Shown here: in pieces, positions 10,463 to 20,460 of the stretch
How the letters are laid out: each line of letters opens with the position of its first letter
Position numbering within the stretch: position 1 is the stretch's first letter
DNA from: Pseudoips prasinana
Taxonomy: Eukaryota; Arthropoda; Insecta; Lepidoptera; Nolidae
Assembly: GCA_951640165.1 (NCBI GenBank)
Contig: OX621263.1
Span: 12,716,001-12,780,000, forward strand
DNA: 64,000 bases
Reading direction: 5' to 3'
Notes under the pieces: generated by a model
Told to the model about the DNA's origin: nothing
What the model saw: the letters and a program-made list of their open reading frames with translations, nothing else
Database searches by the model: none
Made by a program: the position numbers and the translations under genes

Positions 10463-10616
10463 TGTAGACGCCAGCACATCAAGCTGCCCCAATCTATCAA
10501 ATTTCCCGAATTTAAAGTTAAGGTTCACTTTCAATTCGGGAAATGCTTTGATAAAGTTGAAAATCTATAAAAGAAATTCGACAGATTGGGGTAGCTGGAT
10601 GTGGTGGCGTCTGTAC
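10463..10616. mobile_element. MITE-A, copy 3
   Basis: Arms GTAGACGCCAGCACATC and GATGTGGTGGCGTCTGTAC around a centre of CTTTCAATTCGGGAAATG. It begins 15 bases after a Helitron-A end. Confidence 0.85.
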
Positions 10617-10843
10617 TAATAATGTTGCATGCTTCCAAATGAACTCCTTTGTTAACTAAACGTAATTAGTTATATTATTTTTGTTGTAAACTAAGTTTAG
10701 GATTATCTGTGCTGTTAGGTATAAATATGTCTTTATTTTTCTTTTCTTTATAAATGTTAATAAAGAAACCCGCGACACGGGGATTCATTTCCCTAGTCCG
10801 GGAGTTGTCTATTTTAAAACTAAACACCACAGAATATAAGGTA

Positions 10844-10996
10844 CTAGCTGTGTCCCACAGATTTCCCCGCTCTAAACTTTATAAATTCGGATATATAAAT
10901 TTTCATCATAATTCGAACGGTAGTTTTTGCGTGAAAGAGTAACAAACATCCATACATCAATCCATACTCACAAACTTTCGTATTTATAATATTAAA
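10844..10996 (-). mobile_element. Helitron-A, left member of a tandem pair
   Basis: The plus strand opens CTAGCTGTGTCCCACAG, the complement of the 3' end, and runs through TCACGCAAAAACTACCG on the minus strand to AATATTATAAATACG. The hairpin is degraded relative to its neighbour, which suggests it is older. Confidence 0.75.
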
Positions 10997-10999
10997 TTA

Positions 11000-11182
11000 C
11001 TAGCTGTGCCCCGCGGTTTTACCCGCGCTAAACTATAAATTGTAGCCTATGTGTTAAACTCGGGTGTGAGCTAACTCCATACCAAATTTTATTAAAATCG
11101 CTCCAGCCGTTTAGACGTGAAGAAGTAACCAACATACACAGTCACACACTCACAAACTTTCGCCTTTATAATATTAGTGTGA
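11000..11182 (-). mobile_element. Helitron-A, right member of a tandem pair
   Basis: Plus-strand CTAGCTGTGCCCCGCGG is the complement of an intact 3' hairpin end. The minus-strand 5' end is TCACACTAATATTATAAAGG. A at 10999 and T at 11183 fit A/T insertion. Only three bases separate it from the preceding copy in the same orientation. Confidence 0.82.
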
Positions 11183-11274
11183 TTAGGATGATAGTGCAAT
11201 CCATGTTCGAAGTACGTGTACATGTACTAAGTAAATACGGTGTTTTTTAATTTATTTGTTTTACAGTTACTAGG

Positions 11275-11515
11275 TACTTACTTATCGTATGGTCACTGGT
11301 AACCCTAGTGTCAGGGTTGTTCAAGCCGCCCAGTAGGCCTCTGACGTGCCCTAATGGCTACAACCGGGCCCGGCAGTTTAACGTGCCCTCCGAAGCACAG
11401 AGATGCTTTGTAATTATACCATGTAGGCGGTCACCTATCTGTAGACTGACCGCGAGCATAGTTGTTTAACATCGCCAATAACTAATGGACCGGTGAGACA
11501 CCTGGCTATGAGAAC
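11275..11515 (+). repeat. Repeat F, copy 1
   Basis: About 240 bp with blocks AGGCCTCTGACGTGCC, CGTGCCCTCCGAAGCACAG and GACCGGTGAGA. Copies occur at 18355-18620, 36626-36872 and, inverted, at 45140-45735. No frame or terminal repeat seen. It could be a SINE or a LINE tail. Confidence 0.65.
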
Positions 11516-11516
11516 A

Positions 11517-12176
11517 GGGGCTCTACCGGCTAAGTCTCCGAACATCGTTTTCGTGAATGGCGTTCAAGTAAATAAAGGTTATAAATAACTTAATCAATCG
11601 TTAAATCGGCTTCCATGACCACATGTGACGTCATAAATGGTCCGGAATCAATGAGGGCTACCGTTTTTGTGCTCACCAGTCGGCGCCACTGTCGCGGAAG
11701 GTCCACTATAGCTGTCAAAATCATTGTTATATTGGACGCGACGAGTGTTTTTATGAAAAATATTTAAAATACTGTTAAAGTGTTTCATAAATAGCATGCT
11801 GCAGTGTTGTGCAGTCCCCGCACAACACTGCGGCATGCTATTTATGAAACACTTTAACTGGATTTTAAATATTTTTTCAAATTATTTACAGTCATCGAGC
11901 TGTTACTCATTTTGTAATTTATTTAGTTTTAAACCAAATTTTTTATTTATAATCGCAGTTTTTATTAATAAACAGCGTAACCCGAACAAAAACAGTGTAT
12001 TTTGACGTTTCGTAGACCTGCCGCGATGCTAGCGCCTCTAGCGCCAAATTGATACGCGGTAGCCCTCATTGTCAACTTTGAAGCCGATTTAACGATTGAT
12101 TAAGTCATTTTTAACCTTTATTTATTTGAACGCCATTCACAAAAACGAAGTTCGTCGACTTAGCCGGTAGAGCCCC
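11517..12176. mobile_element. MITE-B, copy 2, split by a TIR element
   Basis: Outer ends are GGGGCTCTACCGGCTAAGTC and its complement near 12176. Both halves of the palindrome are present, but the centre is interrupted at 11653-12067. The left half keeps TGACGTCA (11626-11633). Confidence 0.88.
11653..12067. mobile_element. TIR element (GAGGGCTACCG ends) inside MITE-B
   Basis: The 11-bp inverted ends GAGGGCTACCG and CGGTAGCCCTC are flanked by AT on both sides. Removing 415 bp plus one AT restores the MITE-B sequence GGAATCRATTGTCAAC, seen uninterrupted at about 40541. The interior contains a large imperfect palindrome (11774-11858 core). Short frames start Met-Leu/Pro-Gln-Cys-Cys on both arms, but nothing resembles a full transposase. 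Superfamily unknown. Confidence 0.75.
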
Positions 12177-12211
12177 AGTGACACAAATACGTATTTATGA
12201 TGCATATTATG

Positions 12212-12410
12212 TACGTGTGGCGTAGCGGCTAAGACGGTCGCCTCACCACTTCATGTCGCGGGTTCGAGTCCCATGCCGGACAATGACCCATAAATAGTTG
12301 TTCTGAGTCTGGGTGTAATTTGTGTCCGTCTATTATATGTTACCGATCACTTTAGGATCGGTAAGACCACGTGTAAGATCAAATGTTATGTATGGAATAA
12401 GAATAAGAAA
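12212..12410 (+). mobile_element. SINE-A copy
   Basis: tRNA-like head with GTGTGGCGTAGCGGCTAAGAC and B box GGTTCGAGTCCC, then TTGTTCTGAGTCTGGGTGTAA and TGTGTCCGTCTATTATATG. It follows MITE-B by about 35 bp. Promoter boxes are near consensus, but age and activity are unknown. Confidence 0.8.
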
Positions 12411-13616
12411 TTTTATTTGTTTAAACATGTGTATGCATACCTACAGTATTTAAAAATACATGCATGCAAGATCTTAAAATAATAGTGACTCATGACATGT
12501 CTGCCATTTTCCATGGCGTGCAAATATCTTGGGTATTACACAATCATTACTAAATACATATAATCATTGTTATTACTACGAATTAGTATTTACATTAAAT
12601 ATCAGCAATATTGTTATATATCATTGATCTTTTTTTTAACATTCAATTTCATATTTACATTATCAAATTATTTATTTTTTATTATTATTATAATACAAAT
12701 TAATTATTACAATGAATATATTTATGATTTTAAATATATTTAATAACATATCAATTATAATAATATTAATCATATAGGCATATTACAACAACCTTAATAA
12801 CGACAATGTTAGTTCTTATACCTACTTATTTAGTTTTATAAAATCTATCTATACCTTTTAGAAGCGGCAAATGCTATAAAATTCAAAACATAGACCCTAT
12901 CCGTGTTAACTGCTATGAAAATTGCATACAACTCATTATAAAAACAAAAATTCAACCTTGACGAGTATAATATATGCAACGCTTGCCGTGATTGACTGCA
13001 TGCATATCTGTGGGCGATTCTTAGAAACAACTCTGTATGACATTCTGTGATCTTATGTTGACATTCGTTATGTAAAGGTATTTTATGTGTTAATAATAAC
13101 GTATATATAATTGCTAGGTATCATATCTGATGAATAAAAATAGCAGTATCGACAGGTATAATGACTTTGGGTATCTTTTGCTTATTAAAACCAGTAGTTG
13201 CAATTCCTGGTTTAGCTTGTGATTTTTTTATATAATATCCCCATTTCGAATTCCATCTTTTTACTTCAGCGGCCGCCTGAGCTGTGGCCCGTACCCCATA
13301 AGGGTGCCCCCAGGTATTACTCGCTTAAATTAAGCTACTGGTTGAGAGCCTTTTGCGCTAGCCAACTGCTCGTTGTTTTCAATTCTTTAATTTTAATATA
13401 CAATTGCTAAATGTAACAATAATAGCTTAGTAACTTGCTATTTATTATTTATTTAAGGATATTAAAAATATATGTGACGAAACAGACCGCACGGACGGAC
13501 TAATTCAAAATATTTTGTTGCTTTAATTACTGTATTTATGTAATACATTGTGAGCTTGACAAGTACAAGTGTATGTAAATACCCAAGTGCTGAATAAATT
13601 TCATTATTTCATTCTT
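12411..13616. other. AT-rich stretch without recognisable gene
   Basis: Mostly low-complexity AT-rich DNA. A small block at 13270-13360 (CCCCATAAGGGTGCCCCCAGG, GCTTAAATTAAGCTACTGG) looks like an old LINE fragment. AAACAGACCGCACGGACGGAC at about 13480 recurs at about 25106, so both are probably repeat ends. Confidence 0.5.
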
Positions 13617-13865
13617 TCACACGGCCATCTGATCCCAAACTAAGCAGAGCTTGTACTATGGAAACTAGATAACTAATATACTACATAATAATATAATAAT
13701 TTTCTTTTGTAAATACATACTTATACGTATATAGACAATTACACCCAGACTCAGGACAAAGAGGCGTGTTCATGCACACTAATATCTGTCCTGGGTGGGA
13801 ATCGAACCCACTACTTGCGGCATGAAAGGTGAGTATCAACCAACAATGCCAACCGGCCCGTCAAA
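13617..13865 (-). mobile_element. SINE-B, full-length copy
   Basis: On the minus strand, in order: head with GGTTCGATTCCCACCCAGGA, TGTCCTGAGTCTGGGTGTAATT, the AAGTATGTATTTACAAAAG block, and the 3' module TAGTACAAGCTCTGCTTAGTTTGGGATCAGATGGCCGTGTG. Confidence 0.85.
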
Positions 13866-13909
13866 ATAACTTTGTTTTTTAAAAAATTAAAGAACTGTCA
13901 GTTTCGACC

Positions 13910-14112
13910 AAACGGTCAGGTTAGTCTAGCTGTAGAGATATCAATCGCAAATAATTAAGTCTTGGGTTTAAATCCCGAGCTATAAAAGGACTATAAGAGG
14001 TTTTCTGGTAAGGAAGACATGTATTTGCAGCCCGTAGTATAAAACTGGGCTATTGGTCTTGCACCTGATCTCTTTCGCGTCATGTCGGATAGCCGTTTCA
14101 TCAGATTATGAG
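13910..14112 (+). mobile_element. Diverged tRNA-headed SINE
   Basis: Head GGTTAGTCTAGCTGTAGAG with B-box-like GGGTTTAAATCCC. The downstream part (GTCTTGCACCTGATCTCTTTC, GGATAGCCG, CATCAGATTATGAG) is related to the SINE-E body. It looks like an older or sister family. Confidence 0.55.
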
Positions 14113-14590
14113 TGTTTTTTTTTTATTATTTATTTATTTGGAAAACAAACAGTTGTACAACATGAGCTTATAAACTAAAGTAATAACACAGTGTAATGTT
14201 AGGAGTACAACCCACGACGTTTTCACAGATTACTAAAACACAAATAATAATAATATGTAGAGTGCTGTGAAGTCTAATGCTAACAGGTTATATATACATT
14301 ACAATATAGGCTTATAGATAGGTAAAACGTAACTATACAAAGAACAACGAATATAAAATATCAAACAATAAAGTAATAACAACCTACTTTTAAATTATTC
14401 TACTTTTAAAGTGTAGTAAATAGATATTACGTACGGTGAGCAACACTCTTGCAATACCTGCCTATCCATTTTCATCTAACTCCCAAAAGGCATATGAGAC
14501 TCTTTTCGCTAAGCAAATAAAATCACCTATTCAAACAATTTTATTTGGATAAAAGATACCTATTGTAATAGATATAAAAATATTAATATA

Positions 14591-14910
14591 CTAGCTGTGC
14601 CCCGCGGTTTTACCCGCGTGAAACTTTATAAATTATCACAGCTCCTCCCCCGTAGGTGATAGCGTGATATTATGTAGCCTATATGTTGACCCGACCTCTT
14701 AGTAATGTTCATGCAAAATTTGAAGTAAATCCATGTACTACTTTTTGAGTTTAGCCCGGACATACATACAGACAAACAGACGAACAGACAAACATTCTAA
14801 AAACTATATTTTTGGCTTCGATATCGATTGTAGATCACGCCCCAAGTATCCTTTAAAAAAATATTCAATGTACAGTTTTGACTTTCCTACGATTTTATTA
14901 TATGTATAGA
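14591..14910 (-). mobile_element. Helitron-B, complete copy
   Basis: The minus-strand 5' end is TCTATACATATAATAAAATC and the 3' end is a GCGGGTAAAACCGCGG hairpin plus GGCACAGCTAG, with A/T flanks. 320 bp, non-coding. The interior (AAAAAGTAGTACATGGATTTAC, CACCTACGGGGGAGG) differs from Helitron-A. Confidence 0.85.
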
Positions 14911-15046
14911 TATTATTTATATTAATATATTAATAATAATATATTATAAAAGATACCTCTTGTAATAGAAGTTTATATTTCGAAAATGTCGCTACTATAG
15001 TTATACATTGGCGCTACTCATGCTTGATCAACTTAAACTTTAACTT

Positions 15047-15515
15047 GACGGGCCCGGATGGCGTCGTTGGTAAATGCGTGATTTTCACGCCGCAAGTCGT
15101 GAGCTCGATTCCCACCCAGGACAGATATTTGTGTGCATGAAAATGTCTGTTTGTCCTGAGTCTGGGTGTAATCCTAACTAATATTATAAATGCGAAAGTA
15201 ACTCTGTCTGTCTGTCTGTTACTCTTTCACGCCAAAACTACTGAACGGATTTGAATGAAATTTGGTATACAGATGGTCTAGACCCTGATAAAGAACATAG
15301 GCTAATTTTTATAGTTAGGATAACACATATTTTATAAAGTTTAACGCGGGTAAAACCGCGCGGCACAGCTAGTTATCTATATAAGTAAGTATTTACCAAA
15401 AAAAAGTAGTATGTGTAATACATTAGTTATCTGTTTTCCATAGTACAAGCTATGCTTAGTTTGGGATCAGATGGCCGCGTGTGAATAATGTCCCAGGATA
15501 TTTATTTATTCATCC
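15047..15515 (+). mobile_element. SINE-B interrupted by Helitron-A
   Basis: Head at 15047-15171 (GACGGGCCCGGATGGCG, B-box-like GCTCGATTCCCACC, GTCCTGAGTCTGGGTGTAA). The element resumes at 15373 with TTATCTATATAAGTAAG and the 3' module through 15513. Joining the flanks gives the uninterrupted GGTGTAATTATCTATATAAG of other copies. Confidence 0.9.
15172..15372 (+). mobile_element. Helitron-A nested in SINE-B
   Basis: TCCTAACTAATATTATAAATG to CACAGCTAG, 201 bp. The host SINE is split exactly between A and T with no duplicated bases, which is the Helitron insertion signature. Confidence 0.93.
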
Positions 15516-15528
15516 CAACTAATATATA

Positions 15529-15838
15529 CCTACATATAATAAAATCATAGAAAAGTCAAAACTGTACATCGAATATTTTTTTTAAAAGCTACAGTCTACA
15601 GTCGTTATCGAAGCCGAAAATATAGTTTTTTGAATTTTTGTCTGTTTGACTGTTTGTGCGTAAGTATGTCCGGGCTAAACTCAAAAAGTACTGCATGGAT
15701 TTACTTAAAATTTTGCATGAATATTATTAATAGGCCCGGTTACAATATAGGCTACATATTATCACGCTATCACCTACGGGGGAGGATATGTGACAATTTA
15801 TAAAATTTAACGCGGTTAAAACCACGGTGCAGAGCTAG
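15529..15838 (+). mobile_element. Helitron-B copy
   Basis: Starts at a mutated CCTACATATAATAAAATC and ends TTTAACGCGGTTAAAACCACGG then TGCAGAGCTAG. Several hairpin bases are changed, so it is older than the copies at 14591 and 48342. Confidence 0.8.
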
Positions 15839-16384
15839 TAAACTAATAACTTAAGAATTCAGGAACAAAACTACTTTTACATTTTGATAAAGTGGCAACC
15901 TGCCAAATGTCATTTTAGTCCATCTAATTAAATATCTTAATAGTTGGTATTATTGCATGGAATCTGGGGCTTTATTAGGGTAACCACAGCCTATACGAAT
16001 AAATAACAAAAAAATCAGAACTCATAGAAAGAGCATATCCTCTTTCTATGGTCTGTGATAATAAACCCCCTCTCCTATTATTTGCCAACTTAGTTGTAAA
16101 AATAAAAGAATTATACATGTACCTTACAGGTTATAGATTACAATTACAGGAAGACATAGCTTTCATGTATTTTATAATGTTATTTTATTCTGTATCAGAG
16201 ATTTAACAAAAAATCAAGTTGCCACATATAAAAAATTACCAAGCTCTAAGCATACCGACCGAAGTCATTTTTTTACAATAAAATAACGATCATAATATGG
16301 CCGCGGGCTTTCGGCAGTCACGTATGGATAGCAAAAAATGAAAAACAGAAAAAAAATTGATGAAATTTCAGTTTCATAACATTC

Positions 16385-16525
16385 GAGTGGCCATGGCCAG
16401 TCCATGACCACTGGAAAATATAGCGTGGGGAGTGCCACTTACAAGATGGACTGATGATCTGGTGCGGTTTGCTGGAAACTGCTGGATGCGGATAGTGCAA
16501 GACCACCAATCGTGGAGATAGTGAA
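16385..16525 (+). repeat. RTE-like LINE 3' end, decayed
   Basis: ACAAGATGGACTGATGATCTGG, CTGGATGCGGATAGTGCAAG and ACCAATCGTGGAGAT match the C-terminal coding part of the RTE-like family, with stops. The GGCCTTTGTCCAGCAGTGG end is missing. Confidence 0.6.
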
Positions 16526-16734
16526 ATTATATGACTACGTCTCTAGAACGTTACTAGAAGGTTGTACTAGCCACACTCTGGTAATCAGAAGGAACGGCTA
16601 TCCTACACGACTCGGGAGAGATCAGGTGCAGGACGACTTTAATCAAAGAATCAGCATTGACACCTAACCCAACGACAATAGCATGGATTTTGACGGCACT
16701 TCTTTAGTTTGATTTATATTGATGTGATTCATCA

Positions 16735-16880
16735 TCATATTAGATGAAAGAGCTCTCTACTGCTGCTGGAGAAAAGGCTCCCTAAAGAATCACATCCAGC
16801 GTCTCACAGCAAGCCTCATAAGACTATCGGCCCATCTTCTAGGGGGCCTGCCCCCTCTGCGTTTTCCGTCTTGGGTCTAT
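16735..16880 (-). repeat. RTE-like LINE 3' end, antisense
   Basis: The minus strand ends ...AGCAGCAGTAGAGAGCTC...AATATGATGATG. The body contains GGGGGCAGGCCCCCTAGAAG, a decayed version of the family's GGCAGGCC..ACAAGATGG block. Confidence 0.55.
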
Positions 16881-16961
16881 ATATATGTATATATCTATAT
16901 AAGGTTATTTATTTATTTGGGTTACTAGTAACACCAACAAACTCGCCGGACTAGACAGACT

Positions 16962-17175
16962 GCACGTGTGGCGCAGCGGCTAAGACAGTCACCTCGCCGC
17001 TTCGTGTCCCGCGTTTGAATCCCGCGCAGGATAACTATTTGTGTGACCGATAAATATTTGTTCTGAGTCTGGATGTACTTTGTGTCCGTCAATTATATGT
17101 TTGTAAAGTATCCCGTGACACAGGGATTTAATTCACTAGTGCGAGCGTTGTCTTATTTTTTTAAAGACAGCTTAC
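16962..17175 (+). mobile_element. SINE-A copy
   Basis: GCACGTGTGGCGCAGCGGCTAAGAC head, degenerate B box GTTTGAATCCC, then TTGTTCTGAGTCTGGATGTA and GTGTCCGTCAATTATATG. The tail (ACACAGGGATTTAATTCACTAGTG) is shared with 51259-51450. Confidence 0.8.
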
Positions 17176-17254
17176 TCTATAAGCACAACTTTAGATAATT
17201 TATAAGATTTAATTTTGGTACAAAAATATGTATTTATTAAATTTTCCGTTTGCA

Positions 17255-17335
17255 AGTTTATATCTCTACGCACTTCACAAGTATTATCTACGTAAATATA
17301 GGCGAGGGGGTGGGAAGTGGTACAGTGATAGCGCC
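17255..17335 (+). repeat. Partial MITE-C end
   Basis: AGTTTATATCTCTACGCACTTCACAA resembles the MITE-C terminal repeat, and GCGAGGGGGTGGGAAGTGGTACAG resembles its interior at 17887-17917. The right end is lost before repeat G begins. Confidence 0.5.
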
Positions 17336-17386
17336 TTAGAACTTGACCCATGTCTCTAGTCGCTACTCGTCCGTGTAAAATCGGTT

Positions 17387-17683
17387 TTGGAACGAAGTTC
17401 CTTATCGCGCCTTGTGAAAGGGGGCTAGACGGAAAAAAATCTTACGAAAAGTTGTCACGTCACTTTTTGCAGCTGTGCGGCGTGCGCATGTTTCTCTGTC
17501 TGCCTCTCTCTCTCTCTCTCTTATAGAAAGCAACCAAGATATTTTCATTTCTATTTCGCATTGAACAGTGTGGTATCGCGACGATTATTTTTGTTGAGTG
17601 TATACAGGTTTTTTGTACATAATAAATAATAAGAAATAACTTCGTTCCATCCGGGTGTCCCTTGACACCTCTCAAGTTTTTTT
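17387..17683. repeat. Repeat G, copy 2
   Basis: Matches 3330-3625 almost throughout, with small differences in the CT-microsatellite length and an indel near the start. Minus-strand reading frames through it are not conserved as a unit between copies. Confidence 0.7.
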
Positions 17684-17803
17684 TCATGTATTGAGTTATG
17701 TCCAAACTCGTAGAACAAAAGTTGTTGTTTATGGTGTTAGCAGTTCCTGCAGTTGTTGGTGTTTTATCAGTAAAACCCTGTTTACCTACAATTTTGTTTT
17801 TAC

Positions 17804-18000
17804 AGTTTATAACTCTATATACGCGCTTCACAAAGGGGCTCGACTTGAAGAAGAAGAAGAAAGAAGAATTAAATAATATTTACTTGCGAGGGGGCGGGGA
17901 AGGGGTTCAGCGCTAGCCATTTAATTTTTATAGTTACGGCGCGAACTATAAAAATTAATTTTTCGCCCCTTTGTGAAGCGCGTATGTAGAGTTATAAACT
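17804..18000. mobile_element. MITE-C, 197-bp palindromic element
   Basis: The 36-bp terminal inverted repeats start AGTTTATAACTCTATATACG on the left and match the right end with one mismatch. An inner hairpin at 17921-17959 (AATTTTTATAGTT / AACTATAAAAATT) surrounds CGGCGCG. No clear target duplication. Superfamily not assigned. Confidence 0.8.
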
Positions 18001-18354
18001 TTTAAGCGGCAATTTAAATGGATACTCATTTTTAACATTTATATAAATGTATTTTTATTGTATGATTAAAAATATTTGGTTCAATATTTTGGAATATTTT
18101 TTTTCTATCTGTACAATGCGAGTACAGCGTCGGTACGTTATTTTCTTTAAGTAAAGATTATAATAATTTACGAAATTTGTAATTATATCGTTGCTACTGT
18201 AACGTAATACATTATATTTTAGCATTTTTTTTACATTTTTTACTCAGCGGTACAGTGCCCCATATATAACGTAATATAAATTAATATAAGATTTATAAAA
18301 CGTAGAATTAAGATTATTAGTGTTGACAGACTGATTTATTTTATATTTACTAGT

Positions 18355-18620
18355 TGGTTACTACTTACTAAGCGTATGGGCAATGGTCCCTCTAGTGTCA
18401 GAGATTTTCAAGCCGCCCAATAGGCCTCTGACATGGCTTAACGACAGTGTTGTCTAACGACTGCAAACGGGACCGACAGTTTGACGTGCCCTCCGAAGCA
18501 CAGAGATGCTCAACAACTAAACCACTTTGGTGGTCACCCATCTATGGACTGACCGCGACACTAGTTGCTTAACCTCGACAATCACTTACGGACCGGTGAG
18601 AGCATCTAGCTATGAGACGT
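18355..18620 (+). repeat. Repeat F, copy 2
   Basis: Blocks GGCAATGGTCCCTCTAGTGTCAG, CAATAGGCCTCTGACATGGC, GTGCCCTCCGAAGCACAGAG and ACGGACCGGTGAGAGCATC match copies 1 and 3. Confidence 0.7.
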
Positions 18621-18679
18621 GTTAGAGACATTTGTATAAAGTCTTTCCTTTCCTTATGTATTTAGTGACTCTATAATTG

Positions 18680-18905
18680 AAGGAGTTATTAGATAGATCG
18701 TTTGATTATCTGTTTTCTGATCCAAAGGTTGTGTATTCGATCCTCGTATACGACAAATATTTGTGTTCATCAACATGTATATTTGTCTTGGTCTCGGTAT
18801 TTTCTGTGTATTGTATGTATATATTTACAAAAAAAGTAGATTTAAGTATTTCTATCCGTTGTCTAGTATTCATAGTGTAAGTTTTGCTTGGTAAGTGCTT
18901 GATAT
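18680..18905 (+). mobile_element. SINE-C-like copy, diverged
   Basis: A head with B-box-like GTATTCGATCCTCG, then AATATTTGTGTTCATCAAC, TTGTCTTGGTCTCGGT and a weak 3' module (TAGTATTCATAGTGTAAGTTTTGCTTGG). It has many substitutions, so it is probably old. Confidence 0.5.
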
Positions 18906-18927
18906 CTATTTATCAGTAATAATAATG

Positions 18928-19204
18928 ATATCCTGGGACATTATTTACACACAGCCATCTGATTCCAAACTAAACATAGGTTGTACTCTGGCTACCAGAT
19001 AACTGATATACTACATACACTACTTTTCTTTTGCAAATACATACTTATATAGATAATTACACCCAGTCTCAGGACAAACAGACATGCACACAAATATCTG
19101 TCCTGGGAATTTCCATTCCCAGGACAGATATTTGTGTGCATGTCTGTCCCACAACCTCCGGCGTGAAAAGCAAGCATTTGCCAACCACGCCAACAGGCCC
19201 GTCA
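18928..19204 (-). mobile_element. SINE-B copy with an internal perfect inverted duplication
   Basis: The minus-strand 3' module lies at 18928-19000 and the head is near 19148-19204. The middle contains a 33-bp perfect inverted repeat around TTCC (19078-19147) that replaces the usual GGTGGGAATCGAACC part, so the B box is lost. Confidence 0.85.
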
Positions 19205-19646
19205 ACTGAAATAAATAAATGTAAACGAAGCTCTTTCTGAGACGACTCAGTACCTAGTGTGACGACTGTAGTTCGTTCATGTTTGTACTTCTACTGAACG
19301 GCTGAACCGATCTTCTTAAAATTTGACATAATGCTAGTGACCCTACTCACTCACGAGTATGGTTACCATCTTCGTGAGTGAGGAATAATCACTGAAAAAG
19401 AAAATGTCCCATTGAAATCAATGTAAAAAAAAATAGTCATCTGCTTAGCTACACTCAACTAAATATTTGCAAGCAGTAGAAAGCCTTGCAGTCTTGGGTA
19501 GTTAATTAATTTTGTATGGCACTCCCTGTTTTTATGATTTCTCGAGAAAGGAAGATATATTTTTTTTTGTACAATATATCTTACCCTTAACTTTTTTACT
19601 AGAATATTTATTTATTTATTATTAGGTTTTATATGTGGTTATGTTC

Positions 19647-19713
19647 CCTCGAAGTTTAGAAATGCCGAAATCCGCATGTGGTTGGCGGATTTCGGCATTT
19701 CTAAACTTCGAGG
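19647..19713. repeat. Perfect 29-bp hairpin
   Basis: The arms CCTCGAAGTTTAGAAATGCC... (29 bp) and their exact complement are separated by the 9-base loop ATGTGGTTG. The arms are not part of any repeat family I can identify in the window. Confidence 0.95.
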
Positions 19714-20460
19714 ATTATTAGGAAGAATTAGTAGGTACCTCAAGCGGTATTGGCAGTGCACGCCGGGATAGTTCGCAGATGGTATATTACATATACAACA
19801 TGTAACGTAATTAACGTACACCCTCAAACACCCCAATTAGAATATTATGTTGTAATCATAATACATACAGTGACTTTTTAATTTAACATGTATATGCATT
19901 GTTATTAACTAAATTAGTTTCTTGGAATAAAGTTTATTTTTCTTTATTTTGTGTTGAATTATGGAATTTGTATGAATACTAATAAAACTGCAATTTTAAA
20001 GTCTTATTACTTTGACTTAAGGTCCATTTCAATTTGTTTTGACTGTACAGGGTTAATATGACAATAAATGCCGTAGGTTTAATTATTTTCGAATAAAAAA
20101 TTACCTATATTAAAAATAATATAAATCGATTCAGTATACGATTCTGAACAAACTATTTTCAGGATGTGCGTTAATTAAGTTACATGTTGTATAAATAGCT
20201 TATTAAAATTAAAATAAATATTAAAATTATAGCATACATAAAAAGCTTATTATATAATGTATGTACTAGTTAAAACAAAAAATATGTATTCTAGTCTAAG
20301 TGAGGAGAGATGTTACGAATAAGTATCTAAGTAATATTTATGATACCAGGTAACTATTGTTATACTAGCCTGTACTTACTTTTAGTTAGTTTAATAAACA
20401 GTTTGCCGCTAACCGCCGCCTTTCATTGACGTGTCACTTTCTAACACTAATACAGGTTTC
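19714..20460. other. AT-rich stretch without recognisable gene
   Basis: No frame, terminal repeat or repeat-family match seen, apart from simple AT-rich sequence. It borders the tandem array on the right. Confidence 0.5.

Noticed and set aside
17460..17831. 123-codon minus-strand frame over repeat G
   Set aside because: The matching frame is broken up in the other repeat G copy (3330-3625), so it is not conserved as a protein.
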